From positions 558,001 to 622,000 of the forward strand of contig NZ_CP021731.1 of the NCBI RefSeq assembly GCF_003628555.1: a DNA stretch of 64,000 nt, written 5' to 3'. The translations under genes and the position numbers were made by a program. The DNA comes from Azoarcus sp. DN11 (lineage in GTDB: Bacteria > Pseudomonadota > Gammaproteobacteria > Burkholderiales > Rhodocyclaceae). Of the stretch, positions 25,690 through 34,681 are shown piece by piece. Under the pieces are notes generated by a model. That model was not told the origin of the DNA and did not search any database. It saw only the letters and a program-made list of their open reading frames with translations. Numbering within the stretch: position 1 is the stretch's first letter; each line of letters starts with the position of its first letter.

Positions 25690-26640
25690 TCAATGCGTGC
25701 TCGCGAGCGCGTCCTGCAGTTCCGCGCGGCTCACGGTCGCGGTGCCGAGCTTGCCGACGACCACGCCGGCGGCGATGTTCGCGAGCGCGGTCGCGTCGGG
25801 CAGCGACAGGCCGCAGGCGAGCCCGGCGCCCAGCACCGCGACGACCGTGTCGCCGGCGCCGGTGACGTCGAACACGTCGCGCGCGCGGGTGGGCAGGTCG
25901 AGCGGCTCGCGGCCCTTTTGCAGCAGTGTCACGCCGCGCTCGGAGCGCGTGATGAGCAGCGCTTCGAGGTCGAGCGCCTCGCGCAGCGCCTCGCCGCGGC
26001 CGCGCAGCGTGGCCTCGTCGGCGCAATGCCCGACGACTGCCTCGAATTCGGCCTGGTTCGGCGTGATCACGGTCGCGCCGCAGTAGCGGCCGAAGTCCAT
26101 GCCCTTCGGGTCGACGACCACCGGCACCTTGTGCGCGCGCGCGACGCGGATGAGGCTGCCGACCTGCGCGAGCGTGCCCTTGCCGTAATCCGACAGCACG
26201 ACAGCGCCGGCCGCGGCGAGCGCCTCTTCGAAGGACTGCTCGATGCCGGCGCTTTCCAGCACCGCGAAGCTGTCCTCGAAGTCGAGGCGGATCAGCTGCT
26301 GGTGGCGGCTGATGATGCGCAGCTTGGTGATCGTCGGGTGCGCCGGCGCTTCCAGCAGGCGGCACGCGACGCCGCCCGTTTCGAGCCGCTCGCGCAGCAG
26401 GCGCGCGGCCTCGTCGCGTCCGACCAGGCCGACCAGTTCCGCGCCGGCGCCGAGCGAGGCGGCGTTGAGCGCGACGTTGCCGGCGCCGCCGGCGCGGTAT
26501 TCGTCCCCTTCGACCTTCACGACCGGCACGGGCGCTTCGGGCGAGATGCGCGTCGTCGAGCCGTGCCAGTAGCGATCGAGCATCACGTCGCCGACGATCA
26601 GGACGCGGCCCGCGGAGAAATCGGGCAGGGAAGGGAGCAT
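25690..26640 (-). CDS. rfaE1: D-glycero-beta-D-manno-heptose-7-phosphate kinase (RfaE1, stand-alone kinase domain)
   Basis: This enzyme phosphorylates D-glycero-D-manno-heptose 7-phosphate at C1 in ADP-heptose synthesis. The 316-residue PfkB-family protein has [22 protein letters not shown] at its N-terminus, [15 protein letters not shown] near 50 and the anion-hole motif [12 protein letters not shown] near 255. It ends after the kinase domain, so the nucleotidyltransferase half of E. coli HldE must be encoded elsewhere. The ATG at 26638-26640 is used: a candidate promoter -10 lies over the more distal TTG (26680-26682), which argues against that start. Confidence 0.92.
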   Translation of the reverse strand: MLPSLPDFSAGRVLIVGDVMLDRYWHGSTTRISPEAPVPVVKVEGDEYRAGGAGNVALNAASLGAGAELVGLVGRDEAARLLRERLETGGVACRLLEAPAHPTITKLRIISRHQQLIRLDFEDSFAVLESAGIEQSFEEALAAAGAVVLSDYGKGTLAQVGSLIRVARAHKVPVVVDPKGMDFGRYCGATVITPNQAEFEAVVGHCADEATLRGRGEALREALDLEALLITRSERGVTLLQKGREPLDLPTRARDVFDVTGAGDTVVAVLGAGLACGLSLPDATALANIAAGVVVGKLGTATVSRAELQDALASTH

Positions 26641-26681
26641 CGGGGAGGACAAGGGGTGGGTAGCGCGTTGAAAAGTCTGCA

Positions 26682-26690
26682 ATTATCCCA
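26682..26690 (-). promoter_or_regulatory. Candidate extended -10 promoter of the hldE-hldD operon
   Basis: Read on the minus strand, TGGGATAAT (revcomp of 26682-26690) is an extended -10 (TG, one base, GATAAT). Transcription would begin near 26675, leaving a leader of about 35 bases before the kinase ATG. It lies in the gap between the kinase gene and cobC. Confidence 0.45.
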
Positions 26691-26713
26691 CGAACCGGGG
26701 ATCGCGCGGCGTT

Positions 26714-27265
26714 TCAGCGATTGAACCACTTCAGCACGACGCCCCAGTCCGCGACGTCGATGCGCGTGACATGGCCGCAGGCGAAGTCCAGCGCGAGCCA
26801 GCGTTCGGCGGGCAAACCCAGCAGGTGCCCGGCGATCGCGCGCAGCGGTCCGCCGTGCGCGACGACGACGACCGGCTCGCGCGGCGCCGCGGCGAGCAGG
26901 CTGTCGAGCCAGTCGAGCGCGCGCGCGGCCATCTCGTGCGCGGACTCGCCGCCGGGGGCGCGGAAGCCGAGCGGGTCCTCGGCCCAGGCATCGATCGCGG
27001 CGCCGATCTCGGCGTAGGCGCGCAGCTCCCATTCGCCGAAGTGCATCTCCTTCAGGCGGTCGTCGAGCGCCGGGGTGCCGAGCTCGGCGGCGAGCAGGCG
27101 CGCGCGGGCGAGCGGGCTCGCGTGCAGCGCGAAGCTTTCTGGAAGGACCGGGCGCAGGCGCGCGGCAACGGCGTCGGCCGCTTCGGCGAGGCCGACATCG
27201 GCCTGCCCGTAGCACACGCCGGCCGCGACGTCGGGCCGGGGGTGGCGGATCAGGTGAAGTTCCAT
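26714..27265 (-). CDS. cobC: Alpha-ribazole phosphatase-like histidine phosphatase
   Basis: A 183-residue histidine-phosphatase-superfamily protein; CobC removes phosphate from alpha-ribazole 5'-phosphate (or adenosylcobalamin phosphate) late in cobalamin synthesis. The N-terminal phosphohistidine motif is LIRHPRPD (4-11, with Pro where many relatives have Gly), and the second catalytic His is in [11 protein letters not shown] near 132. The gene overlaps the 3' end of cobS by 16 bases, and the cob context supports the assignment. On sequence alone it could be a generic phosphoglycerate-mutase-like phosphatase. Confidence 0.82.
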   Translation of the reverse strand: MELHLIRHPRPDVAAGVCYGQADVGLAEAADAVAARLRPVLPESFALHASPLARARLLAAELGTPALDDRLKEMHFGEWELRAYAEIGAAIDAWAEDPLGFRAPGGESAHEMAARALDWLDSLLAAAPREPVVVVAHGGPLRAIAGHLLGLPAERWLALDFACGHVTRIDVADWGVVLKWFNR

Positions 27266-28020
27266 GCCGCGAGGATCGCGAGGTAGGCGGCGAGTTCGGT
27301 GGCTTGTTGCGTGGCGCCCAGCAGGTCGCCGGTATAGCCGCCGAGGCGGCGCACGAAGTAGCGCGCGGCCCACCCGCTCACGGCGATGGTCGCGACGAGC
27401 GCCGCGGCGATTTCCTGCGGCGCGAGCAGCACGAGCGGCAGGACGCCGAAGCCCGCGGCAGTCGCGAGTTCCGGGCCGGAGAGCCGGCGCGCGAGCGGCT
27501 TGGCCTTGGCGGTTTCGTCCTCGCGCACGTAGGCCAGCGTGTGGATCAGGCAGGTCGAGGCGAGCCGCGACAGCGGATGCGCGACGAGCAGCGCGGTGGC
27601 GACGGCGGCATCGCCCGTGGCGCTGAGTTCGATCAGCGCGGCGGCTTTGGTGAGCAGCATCAGCAGCAGGCCGACGGTGCCGTAGCTGCCGATGCGCGAG
27701 TCCTTCATGATCGCGAGCACCTGGGCCTTGTCCCAGCCGCCGCCCAGCCCGTCGCAGGCGTCGGCCCAGCCGTCCTCGTGGAAGGCGCCGGTCGCGCGGA
27801 TCGTCACCGCCATCGACAGCAGCACCGCGATGCTGGGCGGGAAGACCTGCACCAGCGCGAGCCAGCTCGCTGCGCCGATGCCGCCGACGACCCAGCCGAC
27901 GAGCGGGAAGTAGCGCGCGGCGTGGTTCAGGCGCTCGGGCGACCAGGGCACCCAGGCGGGCACCGGCAGGCGGGTGAAGAAACCGAGCGCGGTGAAGAAG
28001 AGTTCGAGCTGGTAGCGCAT
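27250..28020 (-). CDS. cobS: Adenosylcobinamide-GDP ribazoletransferase (cobalamin synthase)
   Basis: CobS joins adenosylcobinamide-GDP and alpha-ribazole (phosphate) to give adenosylcobalamin (phosphate) in the inner membrane. The 256-residue polytopic protein starts with [14 protein letters not shown], and it has the diagnostic [18 protein letters not shown] and [15 protein letters not shown] stretches (about 80-115), whose acidic residues bind Mg. About seven hydrophobic segments. It lies 19 bases downstream of cobT and overlaps cobC, so cobT-cobS-cobC form one transcription unit. Confidence 0.94.
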   Translation of the reverse strand: MRYQLELFFTALGFFTRLPVPAWVPWSPERLNHAARYFPLVGWVVGGIGAASWLALVQVFPPSIAVLLSMAVTIRATGAFHEDGWADACDGLGGGWDKAQVLAIMKDSRIGSYGTVGLLLMLLTKAAALIELSATGDAAVATALLVAHPLSRLASTCLIHTLAYVREDETAKAKPLARRLSGPELATAAGFGVLPLVLLAPQEIAAALVATIAVSGWAARYFVRRLGGYTGDLLGATQQATELAAYLAILAAWNFT

Positions 28021-28039
28021 CGCGTGAAGGTGGAGCTCC

Positions 28040-29098
28040 TTAGTGGCCTTTCCCGCTGATGCCGGCCGAATCGAAGCTCGCCATCTCGTTGAGGAAGTTC
28101 GCCGCCGCCTGCAGCAGCGGGAAGGCGAGCGCGGCGCCGGTGCCTTCGCCCAGGCGCAGGTCCAGCTCCATCAGCGGATCGACGCCGAAGTGCGCGAGCT
28201 GCGCGGTGTGGCCCGGCTCCTTCGAGCGGTGCGCGAACACGCAGTAGTCGAGGATTTCGGGCGCGATCGCGTGCGCGACGAGCAGGGCGGAAGTGACGAT
28301 GAAGCCGTCGATCAGGAGCGTCATGTGCTTTTCGGCCGCGCCGAGCATCGCGCCGGCCATCACGGCGATCTCGAAGCCGCCGTATTCGGCGAGCGCCGCG
28401 CGCGGATCGGTCGGGCGGCCGCCGCGCGCGAGCGCCTGGCCGAGGAGTTCGCGCTTGCGCACGAGGCCGGCATCGTCGAGGCCGGTGCCGCGGCCGGTCA
28501 CGGTCATGAGGTCGGCGCCGCCGCCGTTGCCCCCCTCGCCGATCAGGCAGTGCGTCAGCAGCGAGGCCGCGGCGGTGTTGCCGATGCCCATTTCGCCGAA
28601 GCCGACGACGTTGCAGCCGTTCGCGGCCAGCGCATGCGCGAGTTCGCGGCCGCGCGCGAGCGCCGCCTCGCATTGCGCAGCGCTCATCGCGGGTTCTTCC
28701 AGGTAGTTCGCCGTGCCCGGGCCGAGCTTCGCGTCGATGAGCCCCGGACGCGCGCCGAACTCGTGATTCACGCCGCAGTCGATGACGGTGAGCCCCAGGC
28801 CCAGCTGGCGGCTGAAGACGTTGATCGCCGCGCCGCCCGCGAGGAAGTTCTCGACCATCTGCCAGGTCACATCCTGTGGGAAGGCGGAGACGCCCGCGCG
28901 CGCCGCGCCGTGGTCGCCGGCGAAGACCATGATGTGCGGCTGGCGGATCTCCGGGGTGAGCGTCTGCTGGATCAGGCCCAGTTGCAGCGCCAGCGGCTCC
29001 AGGCGGCCCAGCGCCCCCTGCGGCTTGGTCTTGTTGTCGATGCGCTGCTGGAGTTGGTCCGCGAGCGTGCGATCGGGCGCGTGAATCCGGAATGTCAT
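28040..29098 (-). CDS. cobT: Nicotinate-nucleotide--dimethylbenzimidazole phosphoribosyltransferase
   Basis: CobT makes alpha-ribazole 5'-phosphate from 5,6-dimethylbenzimidazole and nicotinate mononucleotide. The 352-residue protein matches family length. Visible signatures: [13 protein letters not shown] near 22-34, [18 protein letters not shown] near 57, [14 protein letters not shown] near 175, and the C-terminal [16 protein letters not shown] with the catalytic Glu near 317. The ATG at 29096-29098 directly begins the conserved region. It likely has its own promoter (see 29133-29141). Confidence 0.95.
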   Translation of the reverse strand: MTFRIHAPDRTLADQLQQRIDNKTKPQGALGRLEPLALQLGLIQQTLTPEIRQPHIMVFAGDHGAARAGVSAFPQDVTWQMVENFLAGGAAINVFSRQLGLGLTVIDCGVNHEFGARPGLIDAKLGPGTANYLEEPAMSAAQCEAALARGRELAHALAANGCNVVGFGEMGIGNTAAASLLTHCLIGEGGNGGGADLMTVTGRGTGLDDAGLVRKRELLGQALARGGRPTDPRAALAEYGGFEIAVMAGAMLGAAEKHMTLLIDGFIVTSALLVAHAIAPEILDYCVFAHRSKEPGHTAQLAHFGVDPLMELDLRLGEGTGAALAFPLLQAAANFLNEMASFDSAGISGKGH

Positions 29099-29132
29099 GA
29101 TTGCGGGGGGCGTGTGGCCTGAGAGGGCTGCG

Positions 29133-29141
29133 ATGTTAGCA
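29133..29141 (-). promoter_or_regulatory. Candidate extended -10 promoter of cobT-cobS-cobC
   Basis: On the minus strand the sequence reads TGCTAACAT (revcomp of 29133-29141): TG, one base, TAACAT. Transcription would start near 29126, about 28 bases before the cobT ATG. A very similar TGTTAACAT stands ahead of lutA. Pattern-based call only. Confidence 0.4.
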
Positions 29142-29161
29142 CGCGGCCCGGCACCCCCGCC

Positions 29162-30628
29162 TCAGGACTGGCGGATGCCGTGCGCCCCGTCCTGCTGGCG
29201 GTGCAGGCGCTTGCCTTCCTTGGCGCGGCGCATCAGCTTGCCGGCCTGCTTGAGCAGGGTGGCGGCATCGCAGGCGTTGTTCGAGGAGAGCGCGCAGCCG
29301 ATCGACGCATCGAGGATGAAGGTCTGATCCGCGATATGGACGATCTCGCCGATCGCGGCAGCCGCGGTGTTCGCGACGCGCTGCAGGTCGTCGACGTCGA
29401 ACACTTCCTCGAGCACGATGACGAACTGGTCGTTCTCGGGGCGCGCGACGGTGTCCTGCTCGCGCACGAGGCTGCGCAGCCGCTGGGCGACCGTCTTCAG
29501 GATCTCGTCACCGACTTCCCGTCCGTAGGTTTCATTGATCGACGTGAACTCGTCCACGTCCAGCAGCACGACGCCGGTGCGGGTGTTGTGGCGCTTCGCG
29601 CGGATGACGGCCTGGTCGATGCGGTCGGTGAGCAGGAGCTGGTTCGCGAGGCCGGTGAGCGGATCGAGGTGCGAGGTCTGCTGGAAGCGCTGCTCGCCTT
29701 CCTGCAGGCGTTCGGTGAGCGCGTCGATTTCCAGGCTGCGCCGTGCCATGCCTTGCGTCAGCAGCTGCTCCGACGCCTGAAGCGCTTCGATCGTGTGCTC
29801 GAGGCTTGCGATCTCGTCCGCGGAACGCATGGCGCGCTCGCGCCAGTTTGCGCCGGTGCGCTCGTCCAGCGCCAGCGCCAGCGTCAGCATGCCCAGCGCC
29901 GACGTGAGCTGCATCGCGTAGGTGACCGGGCCGTCGCCGCGCAGCAGTCCCGTCTGTGCGAGCAGGTACAGCACCGCGGCGGCCAGCATTGCCGACCAGC
30001 CGGCAACGAGCAGCGTCGCGCCGGGCGCGCGCAGCTGCCGGCAGTGCAGGCCGCAGCCGATCGCGAGGAGGGCGAAGGCGGGGCCGATGCCCGCGACGAC
30101 GGTGTCCGGATAGCTGTCGCGCAGCACGAAGGCACCCGCCAGCGCGATAGCGAATATGGCGGCAAAGGTCTTCAGCGCGATGTCGACGCGCGGCACCAGG
30201 GTCGGGGTGCGCAGGAATTCGCGCGTGAACATCGCCGCGCTGAACCCCGCGAGGGCGAGCCCCGCCGGTTCCGCCGCCTTCGCCCAGTTGTCGACTTGCG
30301 CGTCGGGCGCGAAGCCATGGACGATCCCGGCCGCGACCTGCCCGAGCCCCGTCCCGAGCGCGAATCCGGCATATTCGAGGTAGTCGCGATCCTTGCTGTG
30401 TGCGAACTGCAGCAGGCTGTACAGCAGCAGGGCCACCGCGAAGCCGGCGTAGAACAGCGTGACGGGCAGGTTCATCAGCAGGCGGCCCGCGTCGGCGCCC
30501 GCGCTGCCCTGGGCGGATGCGGCGAGCGGAATCGCCAGCAGCGCAGCAAGCACGAGCGGTGGACGAGCGGCAGGGAGCGTGAACCGATCGCTGCCTGGTG
30601 CGTTCGCCGGTGGTGTCGCGTGGCCCAT
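29162..30628 (-). CDS. 7TM-DISM-like membrane protein with degenerate GGDEF domain (I-site retained)
   Basis: A 488-residue protein: signal-like N-terminus, seven or so hydrophobic segments between about 45 and 255 (7TMR-DISM-like), a coiled-coil linker (about 275-325), then a GGDEF domain from about 330. The active-site motif that should read GG(D/E)EF is ENDQF (398-402), so diguanylate cyclase activity is probably lost. The allosteric I-site RxxD is present five residues earlier (Arg389-Asp392), so the domain may still bind c-di-GMP as a receptor. An AAGGA ribosome-binding site supports the ATG at 30626-30628; a TTG 12 codons upstream is less likely. It sits between cobU and cobT on the same strand, without an obvious link to cobalamin. 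Confidence 0.82.
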   Translation of the reverse strand: MGHATPPANAPGSDRFTLPAARPPLVLAALLAIPLAASAQGSAGADAGRLLMNLPVTLFYAGFAVALLLYSLLQFAHSKDRDYLEYAGFALGTGLGQVAAGIVHGFAPDAQVDNWAKAAEPAGLALAGFSAAMFTREFLRTPTLVPRVDIALKTFAAIFAIALAGAFVLRDSYPDTVVAGIGPAFALLAIGCGLHCRQLRAPGATLLVAGWSAMLAAAVLYLLAQTGLLRGDGPVTYAMQLTSALGMLTLALALDERTGANWRERAMRSADEIASLEHTIEALQASEQLLTQGMARRSLEIDALTERLQEGEQRFQQTSHLDPLTGLANQLLLTDRIDQAVIRAKRHNTRTGVVLLDVDEFTSINETYGREVGDEILKTVAQRLRSLVREQDTVARPENDQFVIVLEEVFDVDDLQRVANTAAAAIGEIVHIADQTFILDASIGCALSSNNACDAATLLKQAGKLMRRAKEGKRLHRQQDGAHGIRQS

Positions 30629-30715
30629 GAAGTCCTTGTCGTGCAATTCGTCACGTTGGCCCAATTCTAAGAGGCTATCGTACCGCGTGTGAATAAGCGT
30701 TCCCGGGTACGCGCG

Positions 30716-31267
30716 TCAGGCGGTGCCCTTGAGTGCCAGGGGCAGGCCGGCGGCGACGAAGGTGACGCGCTCGCACGCGGCCGCGAGCATCTGGTTGAGC
30801 CGCCCGGCTTCGTCGCGATACAGGCGTCCGAGCGGCGTTTCCGGGACCAGTCCGAGGCCGACTTCGTTGGCGACCAGCAGCACCTGCGCGGGCAGCGCCG
30901 GCAGGATGTCGAGCAGCGCGCGGCGTTCGGCCTGCAGGAGCGGCAGGAGGCCGGCGTCCGCCGGGGCGGGAAGGTCGTCGGCGCCGGCCATCAGGTTGGT
31001 CAGCCACAAGGTCACGCAGTCAACGATCACGCAGCGGCCTGCGACCGCTTCGCGCCGCAGCGTCGCGGCGAGGGCGAGCGGCGTCTCCACCGTACGCCAG
31101 CCTTCCGGGCGGTCGTCCCGGTGACGCCGGATGCGCGCCGCCATTTCGTCGTCGAGGGCTTCCGCCGTTGCGATCACGGTCACGGGCAGTCCGCTCGCGG
31201 CGGCGAGGCTTTCGGCGTGGCGGCTCTTGCCCGAGCGGGCGCCGCCGAGGATCAGGTGTGCGGGCAT
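30716..31267 (-). CDS. cobU: Adenosylcobinamide kinase / adenosylcobinamide-phosphate guanylyltransferase
   Basis: CobU (CobP) phosphorylates adenosylcobinamide and attaches GMP to it. The 183-residue protein has the N-terminal P-loop LGGARSGKSRHAE (7-19), the RxxHRxxRP-like region RIRRHRDDRPEGW (about 50) with the guanylylated His, and VANEVGLGLVPETPLGRLYRDEAGRLNQ near 130. It is divergent from the riboswitch-controlled btuB operon, with the two transcripts separated by about 85 bases. It is the first cob gene on the leftward side. Confidence 0.94.
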   Translation of the reverse strand: MPAHLILGGARSGKSRHAESLAAASGLPVTVIATAEALDDEMAARIRRHRDDRPEGWRTVETPLALAATLRREAVAGRCVIVDCVTLWLTNLMAGADDLPAPADAGLLPLLQAERRALLDILPALPAQVLLVANEVGLGLVPETPLGRLYRDEAGRLNQMLAAACERVTFVAAGLPLALKGTA

Positions 31268-31330
31268 GTCTTTGGAATTGCTTGGATTTTTTGCGCTGCG
31301 CGAAATCGCGGAACGCGCTATTATCCGCGT

Positions 31331-31350
31331 CGCGCCCGGTTTTGGGCGCG
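31331..31350. other. Perfect GC-rich hairpin just upstream of the cobalamin aptamer
   Basis: CGCGCCC (31331-31337) and GGGCGCG (31344-31350) form a seven-base stem around a six-base loop GGTTTT, ending two bases before the riboswitch P1 helix. A TATTAT at 31319-31324 could be the -10 of the rightward transcript, which would place the hairpin at the very 5' end of the mRNA. It is not followed by a T run in either direction. Confidence 0.6.
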
Positions 31351-31351
31351 A

Positions 31352-31584
31352 CGTGTTTTCAGGTGCCCGACGGCGACTCCCGCCCGAGGGTTAAACGGGA
31401 AACAGGTGCGCGGACGGCCCGCCGGGCCGTCGACGCCATGCCTGTGCTGCCCCCGCAACGGTAAGTGGACGCAAGGCGCATCCAACCGCCACTGGACGAG
31501 AGTCCGGGAAGGCGATGCGACCGGTCCGGCACTCCACGATGGAGCCCCGGCCAGCCCACGAGCCCGGATACCGGCCCGGACACG
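31352..31584 (+). promoter_or_regulatory. Cobalamin (AdoCbl) riboswitch aptamer controlling btuB
   Basis: P1 pairs CGTGT (31352-31356) with ACACG (31580-31584). Between them are the conserved blocks of the class: CAGGTGCC (31360-31367), TTAAACGGGAAACAGGTG (31391-31408), GCTGCCCCCGCAACGGTAA (31446-31464), the B12-box region CCACTGG (31489-31495) with GTCCGGGAAGGCG (31503-31515), and GAGCCCGGATACCGGCC (31560-31576). It lies 133 bases upstream of the btuB ATG. Bound adenosylcobalamin would be expected to reduce btuB expression, in Gram-negatives usually by hiding the ribosome-binding site; the 31585-31716 expression platform is GC-rich and no clear intrinsic terminator is visible. Confidence 0.96.
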
Positions 31585-31716
31585 AGATGGCGGAAGTGCC
31601 GCGGGGAGGCGGCGACGGGCGCGGTGTTCCGCGGTGCTCGGCGTGTGCCCGCCAGGTGCTTCCTTGTTGAATCGACCGGGGAGCGGGGACGCTGACTCCG
31701 GCGCAGGGAGACCCCA

Positions 31717-33681
31717 ATGAACATCCGTTTGTCCGCAACCTACGTCGCGGTGACGAGCCTTTTTCTCTCTTCCATCTCCGGAGCGATCGCCAAGGACTTG
31801 GACGAGTCGCAACTAGAGACCATCATCGTCACCGCGAATCGCATCGAAACCCCCGATGTCGCGGCGCCTTATGCCTCTGAAGTGCACACGCGCAAGGACA
31901 TTGAACGCTCGGGCGCAACTTCGCTTGTCGATTACCTCAACCGCCAGTCGTCGGTCCAGTTGATGCCGAACTTCGGTAACCGTTTCACGCCCAGCATCAA
32001 CATGCGCGGCTACGGTACCAACGACGGCTTCGAGAACGTCGTGATCTCCCTCGACGGGCGCCGTCTCAACAACATCGACTTGGCCCCGCAGCTTATCGGT
32101 GCGATTCCGCTTGAGGATATCGACCGCATCGAGATCACCAAGGGTAGCGGATCGGTCGCGTACGGCGACGGCGCTACTGCGGGCTCGATCCAGATCTACA
32201 CCAAGCCGCGCACCGGAGCCAGCATCGACGTCAATGTCGGCAGCCATGCGGCGCTGGGCTCGACCGCACAGGCTGGATACGTCGGCGAGCGCTTCACGGT
32301 GTCGGCGACCGCCGAGCACGACAAGAGCGGCGGGTTCAGCGACAAGGATCCGTCCGGGCATCGTGATTCGTCGACGGCCGACAACTGGCGGATTGGCCTC
32401 ACCGGCCGCCCGATTGACAAGCTCAAGTTAAGCCTCGATGCGGGCGATGGCCGAATCGATCTGCGCTACCCGAATTCGTTGACCCATTCCCAGTTCCGCG
32501 ACGACCCGGCGATGAACAACGGACGCAACTACACGCACCAATTTTTCCGCGACGGCTACTGGGCGGTTGGCGCCGACTACGATATTGCGCCGAATTGGCG
32601 CCTGACAGCGCGGCACATCGATGAGGACAAGCGCTCGGAGTTCCCGCAGTTCAGCATCCGATTCGACTACCGTTACCTGTCGGACGATATCGCACTGCAA
32701 TACCTTGGCGATGCCTTGTCGGTGACTGCCGGCCTGCAAACCTTCGACGGCAAACGTGCCGACGCTTCGAGCGAAACGAGCAAGAAGAACGAAGCGGTGT
32801 TCGTCCAGGGACAGTACGAAATCGGTCGCCTGATTTTGTCGGCCGGTGCGCGGCGTGAGCGGGTGAAATATGAATTTGATCCGTCCTCCGGCGCGGGGCT
32901 TACGGACGACAAGCGGCTGTCGTCCTGGGATCTGGGTGCAAACTACCGTATCGACGACGTTCTGTCCGTGTTCGGCAACTACAACTATTCGTATCAGGCC
33001 CCGGACATCGATCGATTCTTTGTTCCGGTTTTTGATGCGGATTTCAATCTGGTCGGGGCTGAATTCAACGGCTTTATTAAGCCAATGAGGGTGCGTACCC
33101 TTACCCTGGGTCTGAATCATGTGCTACCCATCAATCGTCTGAAGCTCGGCGTGTTCCATGCCGGACTGCGTGACGAGATCTACGATTTCAAGCCCAGCGC
33201 ATTCACCGATATCAATACGAACCTCGATAAGTCGCACAAGTACGGGCTGGAGGTGCAGGACACATGGCGTATTTCGCCGATGTTGACCGGCGTGCTGAAC
33301 TACTCGTGGACGCGCGCCATCATCGATCACGAGGATATGGGTGGCGGTGCCTTCAACGGAAAGGAGTTGCCGGGTGCGCCGCGCAACAACGTCGTGCTCG
33401 GACTGAATTTTGCGGTCAGCGACCGGGATAATCTCTATCTTTCGCACACTTGGCGGAGCAAGACTTGGGCAGCGGACGACTTCGACAACAACAACGAGCA
33501 GCGCCAGCGCGCCTACCAATCGACCGACATTGCGTATCGTCATCGTCTCGACAAGGTCGAGCTGTATGCGGCTGTGTCCAATTTGTTCAACTACAAGAAC
33601 GGCACTTGGGTGCGCGACGACGCGATCTATCCGGTCGACTTCGAGCGTACATGGAAGGTCGGCGCGAAGCTGTCGTTCTGA
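31717..33681 (+). CDS. btuB: TonB-dependent vitamin B12 outer-membrane receptor
   Basis: A 654-residue TonB-dependent receptor that would import cobalamin or cobinamide across the outer membrane. It has a signal peptide (MNIRLS to about residue 26), a TonB box near ETIIVTA, a plug domain to about 160 (IERSGATSLVDYL, INMRGYGTNDGFENVV, IEITKGSGSVAYGDGA), and a beta-barrel ending in the aromatic residue Phe. The riboswitch directly upstream and btuCD downstream support the substrate. A GGGAG ribosome-binding site precedes the ATG. Its base composition is clearly less GC-rich than its neighbours, so it may have been acquired separately. Confidence 0.9.
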   Translation: MNIRLSATYVAVTSLFLSSISGAIAKDLDESQLETIIVTANRIETPDVAAPYASEVHTRKDIERSGATSLVDYLNRQSSVQLMPNFGNRFTPSINMRGYGTNDGFENVVISLDGRRLNNIDLAPQLIGAIPLEDIDRIEITKGSGSVAYGDGATAGSIQIYTKPRTGASIDVNVGSHAALGSTAQAGYVGERFTVSATAEHDKSGGFSDKDPSGHRDSSTADNWRIGLTGRPIDKLKLSLDAGDGRIDLRYPNSLTHSQFRDDPAMNNGRNYTHQFFRDGYWAVGADYDIAPNWRLTARHIDEDKRSEFPQFSIRFDYRYLSDDIALQYLGDALSVTAGLQTFDGKRADASSETSKKNEAVFVQGQYEIGRLILSAGARRERVKYEFDPSSGAGLTDDKRLSSWDLGANYRIDDVLSVFGNYNYSYQAPDIDRFFVPVFDADFNLVGAEFNGFIKPMRVRTLTLGLNHVLPINRLKLGVFHAGLRDEIYDFKPSAFTDINTNLDKSHKYGLEVQDTWRISPMLTGVLNYSWTRAIIDHEDMGGGAFNGKELPGAPRNNVVLGLNFAVSDRDNLYLSHTWRSKTWAADDFDNNNEQRQRAYQSTDIAYRHRLDKVELYAAVSNLFNYKNGTWVRDDAIYPVDFERTWKVGAKLSF

Positions 33682-33700
33682 CGCCGACAGGCGCTACGCT

Positions 33701-34681
33701 GTGACGCGTCCGACCGTGCTGCCAGTCCTTGCCGCGCTCGTGGTCGCGGCGGGGCTCGCCTTCGGCTGGGCCCTGTCCGCGGGCGACCTCCCGGTCGCCT
33801 TCGGCGAGGTCTTCGCTGCGCTCTTCCGTGGTGCCGAAGGCATGGCGGCGGACGTCGTGCGCGAGCTGCGCCTGCCGCGCGCGGTGGCGGGCTTCGTGTG
33901 CGGCGGGCTGCTCGCGCTCGCCGGCGCGCTGATGCAGGTGCTGCTCCGCAATCCGCTCGCCGACCCCTACGTGCTGGGCATCTCCGGCGGGGCGGCGGTG
34001 GGGGCGCTGCTGGCGATCCTGGTCGGCCTCGCGCCCTGGCTCGTCGACGCCTCGGCCTTCGGTGGCGCGCTGGCGGCGACGCTGCTGGTGTTCGGGCTCG
34101 CGCACGGCGACGGATCGTGGACGCAGACGCGGCTCCTGCTCACCGGGGTGATCGTCGCGGCCGGCTGTGGCGCGGCGGTGACGCTGATGCTGTCGCTCGT
34201 CACCGACACGCGCCTGCAGTCGATGCTGTTCTGGCTGATGGGCGACGCGAGTGGGGCGACCCGGCCGTGGCCGGCGCTCGGCGTGCTGCTCGTCGGCCTC
34301 GCCGTCGCGATGCCCGTCGCGCGCGACCTCAACGTGCTCGCGCGCGGCGAGATCGCGGCGCAGGCGCTGGGCGTGCGCGTGCAGCGCCTGCGTTACCTGC
34401 TGTACATCCTCGCCTCGCTGCTGACCGCCGCCGCCGTCACGCTGGTCGGTTCGGTCGGCTTCGTCGGCCTGATCGTGCCGCACCTGATGCGCCTGGCGCT
34501 CGGCAACGACCAGCGCCTGCTGCTGCCCGCGGCGACGCTGGCGGGCGGCACGTTGCTGACGCTCGCCGACACCGCCGCGCGCACGGTGGTCGCGCCGGAG
34601 CAGTTGCCGGTCGGGGTGCTGACCGCGCTGATCGGCGTGCCGGTGTTCCTCTTCCTGCTGTCGCGGAACCCGCACGGATGA
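33701..34681 (+). CDS. btuC: FecCD-type cobalamin ABC transporter permease
   Basis: A 326-residue inner-membrane permease with about nine to ten helices. Family signatures are LRLPRAVAGFVCGGLLALAG near 50, NPLADPYVLGISGGAAVGA near 85, LGVRVQRLRYLLY near 225 and GSVGFVGLIVPHLMRL near 250. It starts at GTG (33701-33703), 19 bases after btuB. It works with the ATPase encoded next and a periplasmic BtuF-like binding protein, which is not in the window. FecCD permeases also import siderophores, but the riboswitch operon argues for corrinoids. Confidence 0.87.
   Translation: MTRPTVLPVLAALVVAAGLAFGWALSAGDLPVAFGEVFAALFRGAEGMAADVVRELRLPRAVAGFVCGGLLALAGALMQVLLRNPLADPYVLGISGGAAVGALLAILVGLAPWLVDASAFGGALAATLLVFGLAHGDGSWTQTRLLLTGVIVAAGCGAAVTLMLSLVTDTRLQSMLFWLMGDASGATRPWPALGVLLVGLAVAMPVARDLNVLARGEIAAQALGVRVQRLRYLLYILASLLTAAAVTLVGSVGFVGLIVPHLMRLALGNDQRLLLPAATLAGGTLLTLADTAARTVVAPEQLPVGVLTALIGVPVFLFLLSRNPHG

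Noticed and set aside
25690..26640. Bifunctional HldE (kinase plus nucleotidyltransferase)
   Set aside because: The frame ends right after the PfkB domain and no nucleotidyltransferase (HxGH-type) motif follows before cobC or within the operon.
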